Shown: positions 58,876-64,000 of the stretch, piece by piece
Numbering within the stretch: position 1 is the stretch's first letter
Layout: each line of letters starts with the position of its first letter
NCBI GenBank assembly: GCA_031216915.1
Contig: CM062290.1
Location: 259,322,291 to 259,386,290 of the forward strand
Length of the DNA stretch: 64,000 bases
Direction of reading: 5' to 3'
Origin: Pictodentalium vernedei
Taxonomy: Eukaryota; Mollusca; Scaphopoda; Dentaliida; Dentaliidae
Notes under the pieces: model-generated
Database searches by the model: none
The model's input: the letters and a program-made list of their open reading frames with translations, nothing else
Told to the model about the DNA's origin: nothing
Translations under genes and position numbers: made by a program

Positions 58876-60957
58876 TTAGATTGGGTCTTTATGTGATTGG
58901 TGAGTAATTCTTGTCGACTCCTGAGTTTTTGCATGTTGGAGATCATTCAGCAGGGTGTCTCTGTTGAAGCCCCTTTGGGCGTAGTGATTGAGTATTTCCA
59001 TACCGTGTCGTTGAAAATCCTGTTCATCGCTGCATATACGCTTGATTCTTAAGAGTTGGCCGTAATATCCATTCTTTTTTTGAGGTGTTGGATGGTAAGA
59101 GTCCGCCGTGAGATATGCATGGGAATCAGTAGGTTTTGTGTAGAGGTCTGTTTTCAATTTGTTTTCTACTTTGCTTACCACCACATCGAGAAAATGTACC
59201 AATTGGGGAGAATATTCTGCAGTAAATTTTATAGAATGGTGGGCAGAATTCAAGTAGGTGATGAATTCCTTTAATTTTGTTTCTCCATGTGTCCAAATTA
59301 GGAAAATATCATCTATGAAGCGTAAATATAATAACGGCTTCAAGTGAAAGTTGTTTAATAATTTTGTTTCCAAATCACCCATGAAGATAGCATATGAAGG
59401 CGCTACTTTGGTGCCCATTGCTGTGCCACCAATTTGCAGGTAATGTTCCTGATTAAATTGGAAGTTATTACTGTGAAAGACCATTTTCAGTAAGTCTAAT
59501 AATCCAACTGTTGAGATATCCCATTGAGGTTTGTATTTGCGTATCGCTCTTGCTACGGCCACCAATCCGTCCTGATTAGGTATATTGTATAGCGAAGTTA
59601 CATCCAGAGTGCACAGAATTGTTTCTTCAGGTAGGTCACCAAGGGTTTCTAGTTTAGTGATAAAGTTGCTCGTATCTCGAATATAGCTTGGGTATTGTTT
59701 AACAAAGTCTTTGATGTGTTCATCTACAAAGCTGCTGATATTCTCAGTTGGGCTGTTGTTCCCACTGATGATGGGTCTCCCAGGGACTTGGCCTCGAATC
59801 GAACATTTGTGAATTTTGGGTAATAAATAGAACTTTGGTGTTCTAGGAGTTAAGTTTGTGAGACCTCGGTGGAGTTTTTCACTAATTTCCTTTCTAAGTA
59901 AAAGATGATCAAGTTTTTTGTTCACCATTTGGTTGTGGAAGTTAGTGAGATCTTCACAGGTTTTACAATAAAATTTTGAACTGTTTAATTGTCGGAGACC
60001 TGCAGCGATGTAGTCCTCCCTATTTTGGATAACAACAGTAGAGCCTTTATCCGTTTTTTTAATCACAATTCTCTTGTTGGCAGTGAGTGTGTTAATGGCT
60101 TTGCGTTCTCCCAAGGTTATGTTGTCGGGAGCCGGCTTATGTGGTATCGCAGATACATGGAAGCCAAGGATTTTGTTATAAGTCTCAAGACATGGATCCA
60201 CAATCCCATCAGGGGTCCATTTGCTCGGAGCCCTGAATTTGCGTTCAAGTCGGTCCGACTGGTTAGGGGGTTCTACTTCATGGTCGGTGTCGTGAAAGAA
60301 CGCCTTAAGACATAATCTGCAGATGAAGGCATATATGTCTTGGGAGAGACCAGCTCTGTCGTAGTGAATAGGACTGGGGACGAATGTTAACCCTTTCTGT
60401 AGAAGTGAAAGCTCATCTGTTGTAAGCTCATAGTCTGACAGGTTTAGAACCAATTCATTGTAGTTTGCATTATTATTTTTCTTCAGTGAACTTTCACAAG
60501 AATTGTTTGAGTTGGCTAACAGCTGAATAAAGTCCCATATATTTCTGTCATAGGAACGTCTGTTTTGATTCTGTTTCCTGTAAATGGGCCTCTGTCTTGA
60601 GTTGCCGGGACGTTTTCTCTCAAATTGCTGTCTGTTTTGGTGATCTGGATGAGGTTTAGGTGGAACCAGTGCAAGGAATCGTGTGTTCATCTTGTTATTA
60701 CTCAGTATCTTCATCTGTTTCTCATAGGTCTGAGAGATGAGCTTGCGAAACCTGGAGGTTAGTGTTGTTATTGCCGATTCCAGTTCATTGTTTTCGTCAG
60801 CGGTACACTTGGACTGCCATTCTGTTAATAGGCGGTCGATCTTAGGTTGCAGATTGGCCAATTCTATCTTTAAATATTGTATATGGAGCTCCAAGATGTC
60901 TACATCAGTTTTGATTAGTATGTCATTAATCCTTGCTTTGACCGACTCAGCAGTTCT
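58876..60957 (-). CDS. PLE reverse transcriptase
   Basis: About 672 residues counted from 60894; the frame is open to about 60957. Motifs by rough residue: FVPSP and the Y/F-rich block near 175-200; KTDKGSTVV near 285; LPKIHK near 360; GRPIIS and SPTENIS near 372-385; LDVTSLYNIP near 430 (usually TNIP, so one residue shorter); GTAMGTKVAPSYA near 490; catalytic FIDDIF near 528; LYTKPTDSH near 595. These are diagnostic of Penelope-type RT. The frame shifts near 58885-58945 before the linker to GIY-YIG. A basic Arg/Gln-rich tract sits near residues 90-120. Confidence 0.92.
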   Translation of the reverse strand, partial: RTAESVKARINDILIKTDVDILELHIQYLKIELANLQPKIDRLLTEWQSKCTADENNELESAITTLTSRFRKLISQTYEKQMKILSNNKMNTRFLALVPPKPHPDHQNRQQFERKRPGNSRQRPIYRKQNQNRRSYDRNIWDFIQLLANSNNSCESSLKKNNNANYNELVLNLSDYELTTDELSLLQKGLTFVPSPIHYDRAGLSQDIYAFICRLCLKAFFHDTDHEVEPPNQSDRLERKFRAPSKWTPDGIVDPCLETYNKILGFHVSAIPHKPAPDNITLGERKAINTLTANKRIVIKKTDKGSTVVIQNREDYIAAGLRQLNSSKFYCKTCEDLTNFHNQMVNKKLDHLLLRKEISEKLHRGLTNLTPRTPKFYLLPKIHKCSIRGQVPGRPIISGNNSPTENISSFVDEHIKDFVKQYPSYIRDTSNFITKLETLGDLPEETILCTLDVTSLYNIPNQDGLVAVARAIRKYKPQWDISTVGLLDLLKMVFHSNNFQFNQEHYLQIGGTAMGTKVAPSYAIFMGDLETKLLNNFHLKPLLYLRFIDDIFLIWTHGETKLKEFITYLNSAHHSIKFTAEYSPQLVHFLDVVVSKVENKLKTDLYTKPTDSHAYLTADSYHPTPQKKNGYYGQLLRIKRICSDEQDFQRHGMEILNHYAQRGFNRDTLLNDLQHAKTQESTRITHQSHKDPI

Positions 60958-61043
60958 TTAAGGGCACATATTAACTTGAAATTCTTTCGGTGCCAGTTGA
61001 TGTTCATGGCACTCTATATAATATTGTATGGACAATCGTGTTC

Positions 61044-61283
61044 TCAGTTCTTTAACTTTATTGTTCCAAATTTGTTTGTACAGGGATATGTTCTCTGATC
61101 TAATGTTAACTGCTTTCTTCTTGTTGTGAAGCTCATAGTTAGCCTCCCCTGTTGTTCGTTGATGTTTTTTGGGGGGCTACTAGAAGAAGCGATTATCGTT
61201 ATGTTTGACTCGCTGCTATTCAGACTAAGTAAAGAAGAACTGCCCAAGGACATGCTATCCGTGTTGGTTGCTTCTTCTGCCAT
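61044..61283 (-). CDS. PLE RT ORF, N-terminal segment
   Basis: Minus-strand ATG at 61281-61283 opens a Ser/Asn-rich segment (MAEEATNTDSMSLGSSSLLS, later RRKQLTLDQR). It is in a different frame from the RT body, and the ~90-nt junction between 61044 and 60957 is not open in either. I take it as the original N-terminus of the RT ORF; the alternative is a small separate ORF. It starts about 95 nt after the ribozyme. Confidence 0.5.
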   Translation of the reverse strand: MAEEATNTDSMSLGSSSLLSLNSSESNITIIASSSSPPKNINEQQGRLTMSFTTRRKQLTLDQRTYPCTNKFGTIKLKN

Positions 61284-61377
61284 CGTGTGTGTTGAGGTTA
61301 GGTAAATACTAATATATATAAAATCCAAGAGGTGACACACATGCTCCCCTAATGTGAATAATAAGTGAATGAATTTA

Positions 61378-61424
61378 TTGTGCCTGACCGGTTTCGTCTT
61401 TTTGAGACTCATCAGAGGTAACAA
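61378..61424 (-). ncRNA. Hammerhead ribozyme (type I, minimal stem III)
   Basis: Minus strand: ttgttacct, then CTGATGA, then stem II gtct-caaaa-agac, then GAAA, then accggt, then C and aggcacaa. Stem I pairs ttgt with acaa and cct with agg around a small internal loop. Stem III is the self-complementary accggt with no loop, so a dimer is likely needed, as proposed for other PLE and newt hammerheads. Predicted cut after the C at 61386. All core positions are intact. Confidence 0.88.
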
Positions 61425-61461
61425 ACCTTTAGAGCATCTCCCTTATATACTTTATTGATTA

Positions 61462-61469
61462 TGACGTCA
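61462..61469. promoter_or_regulatory. Perfect CRE palindrome
   Basis: tgacgtca, the full CREB/ATF consensus, lies immediately beside the palindrome array. A second tgacgtc occurs at about 62524-62530, upstream of the zinc-finger ORF. Both positions suit promoter use; binding is inference. Confidence 0.5.
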
Positions 61470-61476
61470 TAACAGG

Positions 61477-61697
61477 GTACCCGGTGGGTATTCTACGTGT
61501 ACCTGACGGGTATATATATTTTTGATGGTACCCGGCGGGTGTTTTTCATGTACCCGGAGGGTATATGTGGTAGTACCCGGCGGGTATATTTGCTAGTACC
61601 CAGCGGGTATATAAGTGTACCCGATGGGCATATTTAGTAGTACCCGGTGGGTATTTTTAGTGTACCCGGCGGGTATCTTTTAATGTGACCGACGGAT
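61477..61697. repeat. Array of ~10 GTACCCGGCGGGTAT-like palindromes
   Basis: Motifs start at about 61477, 61499, 61529, 61550, 61574, 61594, 61616, 61640, 61661 and 61684, with AT-rich spacers of 6-15 bp. The motif is conserved (gtacccggcgggtat with one or two changes) while the spacers vary, unlike a simple minisatellite. It lies between the zinc-finger ORF and the ribozyme. Confidence 0.9.
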
Positions 61698-61868
61698 GGT
61701 TTTGTTCCATTCCGGCAGGCACATGACTACGGAAAGGACGAGTATTCTGTGTACCCATCGAGTGTGATGTTTTTATGGTGTTTGTAAGGTTACAAACGGG
61801 AGATATGTTCAAAGGTTCCATGTTGATGATTAAAATTCATAAAAGAAGAAAATTGCACGAACTCCACT

Positions 61869-62450
61869 TTATTTTAGGAAACGGTTGATGCTTTTGGTCG
61901 CAAAGTCTAGGACTTTTTGGGTATTATAGAGGTTTGCAGTCCCGGTTATGGGGGTGTTGCCTTGATGGCTCCATAGTTTGGGGTGCACCGTTTCACAATC
62001 TGGGTTGATGATGAAATTGTCTAAAGCGTCAGCAGAATGCGATGAGCCAGGTTGGATCACCGTCGTGACGAGTTTGTCCACAGCGGTGCCAATATCGGAA
62101 CTGTGGGTCGTTTCACTGGGTCCAGATTCTATCGGGTATTGGACCGTATCGGACTCAATGCAAGACACAGTACTCGATGAGGCTTGTGCATCAAAGTCTG
62201 TTTGTGTTCTATGGTCTTTCGTATCTTGTTGGATGCTGGCCGATGTCTGCTTGGATATTCTCTTCATTGGGGGTAATCTCTTCTGATGTTGGTTTAACAT
62301 ATGTTTGCTTAAATATTCCCGACGTCTGTATGCCGTATTGCATATATTGCATGTGTGGAAACCCCCTTGGCGATGTACAATTCTAATGTGGTGATAAAGA
62401 CCAGATTTATGAGCAAATGTTGCCCTGCAGGTTTTACAATCAACAGCCAT
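61869..62450 (-). CDS. Two-finger C2H2 protein encoded in the PLE 5' region
   Basis: 193 residues, uninterrupted. Two C2H2 fingers at the N-terminus: CKTCRATFAHKSGLYHHIRI followed by VH (C-x2-C-x12-H-x4-H), and CNICNTAYRRREYLSKHMLN followed by QH, joined by a short RQGGFHT linker. A basic KRLPPMKR stretch follows, then a Ser/Thr/Gln/Asp-rich low-complexity tail ending SINRFLK. It starts at the ATG 62448-62450. It lies between the end of the upstream partial PLE copy and the palindrome array, so I assign it to the PLE as ORF1; a captured host gene fragment is the alternative. Confidence 0.8.
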   Translation of the reverse strand: MAVDCKTCRATFAHKSGLYHHIRIVHRQGGFHTCNICNTAYRRREYLSKHMLNQHQKRLPPMKRISKQTSASIQQDTKDHRTQTDFDAQASSSTVSCIESDTVQYPIESGPSETTHSSDIGTAVDKLVTTVIQPGSSHSADALDNFIINPDCETVHPKLWSHQGNTPITGTANLYNTQKVLDFATKSINRFLK

Positions 62451-62599
62451 GTTTGGTTCAATACTCCACTACGTTCCTCTATAAGACATGTTGTGGAGTA
62501 GCAATTATGATGTTATGTTTACGTGACGTCTTCTTATTGTTATTATTAGGTCTGGTATTTTGGCAGAAGACAGAAAAGTGTAGAAAATTGGTACAATAA

Positions 62600-63109
62600 A
62601 TAATAAATTAGAAATCTTTTCTGTTCAGCCCAAATGGTAGCAAAGTTCGTAGGGTAGGCGGTATATCCAATTAATTTCAGTTTGTTTTCTGTGTCCAGTT
62701 GCTGGTACTGAGTCGGGATCTGAATTTAAAATCTGAATAATTCGGAAATGCAGATCATTAATGTTATGGTCAGATTGCGAGAAATGTAATGCTATTGTGG
62801 TATCTCTGCTGTGTCGAATGTCCGACATATGTTCTGTGAGTCTAGGGCGGAAATTGCGTTTCGTCTCCCCCACATACTGTTTGGAACATCTGCTGCATGT
62901 GAGCAGGTAAATGCAATTTCTGCTTGCGCATGAATACCTCTTCGGGTCCGGAAAGTGTTGTTTGGTTTGTGTGCTTTTGAACCAAAGTGGGTTCGATTTC
63001 AATTTCGGGCAAATGGGGCAATTTCTCATGTTGCATGGGTGAAATGGGTTCTTTATAGTGTGACCACTGACTTGTGTGAGTAGTGGCAGTTCAGCTCGGG
63101 TCAGCAGAT
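62600..63109 (-). mobile_element. 5'-truncated upstream PLE copy (GIY-YIG part)
   Basis: Highly similar to 58223-58730, including CPICPKL, IYLLTCSRCSKQYVGET and RPRLTEHMSDI. A small length change near 62655 shifts its last residues. It abuts the fuller copy at about 62597 and the target duplication at 63110. Confidence 0.88.
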
Positions 63110-63122
63110 CAGTCTATTACAG

Positions 63123-64000
63123 GTCGGAATGAGCCGTCTGACTTCGGTATGAGGAACAGGTGACTGTAAAAGCCTTGAGAATTTTTATTCTCGACGACCT
63201 CTATTGCTTCCTTTAATAAGAGAGCCTGTACCTCCGCTAGGAGAGACTCTCATTTGAAAGGATCCGCCAGAAAAGATTGGCCCAACGCGGACATCTTTTT
63301 AGTGGAGGTTTTGCTCAGAAAGATAGGCCTTCCGAGACTACACTTCTCACCCACTGATCTTCTGTGACTGCTATCCAGTTTCTCACGAAGTTTGATAACC
63401 TTCTGCCAACTGGCAAGCAATAGAGGTCTTGACCATCACCTGTAGGACTTGCAAGGCTTACGGGAGGAGAAACTACATCCTCCAGCAAAGATCCTCATCC
63501 CGTCGGCTTAGGGGCGTCTGACCGATAATCCTGATTAAACTTACGTCCCTTTCCCGAGTCGCTGTAGTGACGACCTCTGGAGTACTTGTATGAGGGTTTC
63601 TTGAACTCTCGCGAGGAGTTCCCTTTTGATGATTTTGATTTAGAATGTCCTCACTTACCCCGGTCTGAGTGATGTTGAGACGCCGACTTCAAAAGCAAAG
63701 CACTGGAAGTTTTCTTAGTAGCCTGTTCATAGACTAATGAAAGCTTGTCGTCAAACAGAGTATGACCGGAGACCAGAGCGACCCGGAGAGAGCTTTTCAC
63801 CTTGTCATCTATAAGTGATGACGACGCAAGGGCAGCATCACGTCTGATTAACTCCAGATTTGCCACTCAGGACGGAGTTATATGTGGCATACATGACTGC
63901 CCTGGAAAGAACTCAAAGCGAGGTACAAACGTCCTCAAATTCCTTCCTATTGAGACGTTGCGCCATAGCTCTGGTAAGGTGATCTGCGTAGGACATTGTG
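63123..64000 (-). pseudogene. DIRS copy 4, RT edge and gag-like region
   Basis: Resumes DIRS sequence after the PLE. ctgacttcggtatgaggaac matches the RT-proximal segment of copies 1 and 3. 63651-63866 contains LELIRRDAALASS, the block seen in copies 2 and 3. It continues past the window edge. Fossil. Confidence 0.7.

Larger units (their letters stand above)
58210..63122 (-). mobile_element. Penelope-like element (PLE) with partial upstream tandem copy
   Basis: 58223-63109, flanked by the 13-bp duplication cagtctattacag (58210-58222 and 63110-63122), inside DIRS copy 4. On the minus strand: a 5'-truncated copy (63109-62600, GIY-YIG part only), then a fuller copy (62596-58223) whose 3' end repeats the same sequence. 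Head-to-tail partial copies are typical of PLEs. The fuller copy holds a zinc-finger ORF, a palindrome array, a hammerhead ribozyme, RT and GIY-YIG. The catalytic part has a few frameshifts, so this copy is probably inactive. Confidence 0.92.
42482..64000 (-). mobile_element. DIRS element fossil, copy 4, heavily interrupted, runs off window
   Basis: Left edge near 42485 (taagtaatttgtatattttt) directly after B1, left terminal repeat to about 44480, ICR 44536-44612. It is a diverged subfamily (ggcccagactagctgg). Own parts: 42482-42611, 44371-44984, 55352-58222, 63110-64000. Insertions: A4 (42612-44370), a hAT-like element (44985-55351) and a PLE (58223-63109). Recombinase 55641-56640, RNase H 56640-57660, RT remnants around 57900-58209 and 63123-63350, gag-like from about 63400. 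The right end is outside the window. Broken, although recombinase and RNase H stretches are long. Confidence 0.85.

Noticed and set aside
61477-61697. CRISPR-like array
   Set aside because: Motifs are 15 bp with 6-15-bp AT-rich spacers, within a eukaryotic retroelement.
61978-62286. Plus-strand ORF opposite the zinc-finger gene
   Set aside because: No motif; the minus frame has two complete C2H2 fingers, so the plus ORF is a shadow.

Overview
The window is eukaryotic, AT-rich, almost entirely non-coding, and built from nested transposable elements. The mix fits a marine lophotrochozoan, most likely a bivalve or other mollusc: DIRS tyrosine-recombinase retroelements, a Penelope-like element (PLE) with a GIY-YIG domain, Helitron-like elements with central tandem arrays (the kind called pearl in bivalves), tRNA-derived SINEs, TTAA-flanked MITEs and a CR1/L2-type LINE. 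The species is inference. Only one host coding piece can be supported: a 131-nt terminal exon on the minus strand (18822-18952) with a clear splice acceptor and a Pro/Gly/Arg/Met-rich C-terminus. If its gene continues to the right, the nest beyond it is intronic.

Layout. 1-4.2 kb: non-coding, with foldbacks and a tiny SINE fragment. 4.25-5.9 kb: decayed LINE split by a TTAA MITE. 7.59-12.79 kb: DIRS copy 1. 13.1-18.7 kb: MITE-rich stretch with two old SINEs and Helitron-like element A1, itself inside a MITE inside a hAT-like foldback. 18.8-19.0 kb: host exon, then a hAT MITE with 8-bp duplications. 20.4-34.2 kb: an old copy of a TA-flanked DNA transposon (called T1 here), split by DIRS copy 2, which is itself split by a young T1 copy carrying Helitron-like elements A2 and A3. 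34.24-42.48 kb: Helitron-like B1, split by a SINE and by DIRS copy 3 (which carries two more SINEs). 42.48-64.0 kb: DIRS copy 4, running off the window, split by A4, by a 10.4-kb hAT-like insertion (44985-55351) packed with Helitron-like arrays, and by a PLE (58223-63109) with a 13-bp target duplication.

How it fits together. The nesting gives a relative order of insertions, because several elements have empty-site counterparts in the same window. All four DIRS copies show inverted terminal repeats, and an internal complementary region that matches the two joined outer edges. The genes of these DIRS fossils lie on the minus strand in the order gag-like region, RT, RNase H, tyrosine recombinase.

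The most unusual unit is the PLE. On its minus strand it reads: two-finger C2H2 zinc-finger ORF, about ten palindromic GTACCCGGCGGGTAT-like motifs, a CRE palindrome, a hammerhead ribozyme, the RT ORF, then GIY-YIG. The predicted ribozyme cut would separate the zinc-finger part from the RT part. A second general pattern is that three Helitron-like families with unrelated tandem cores share one end architecture.
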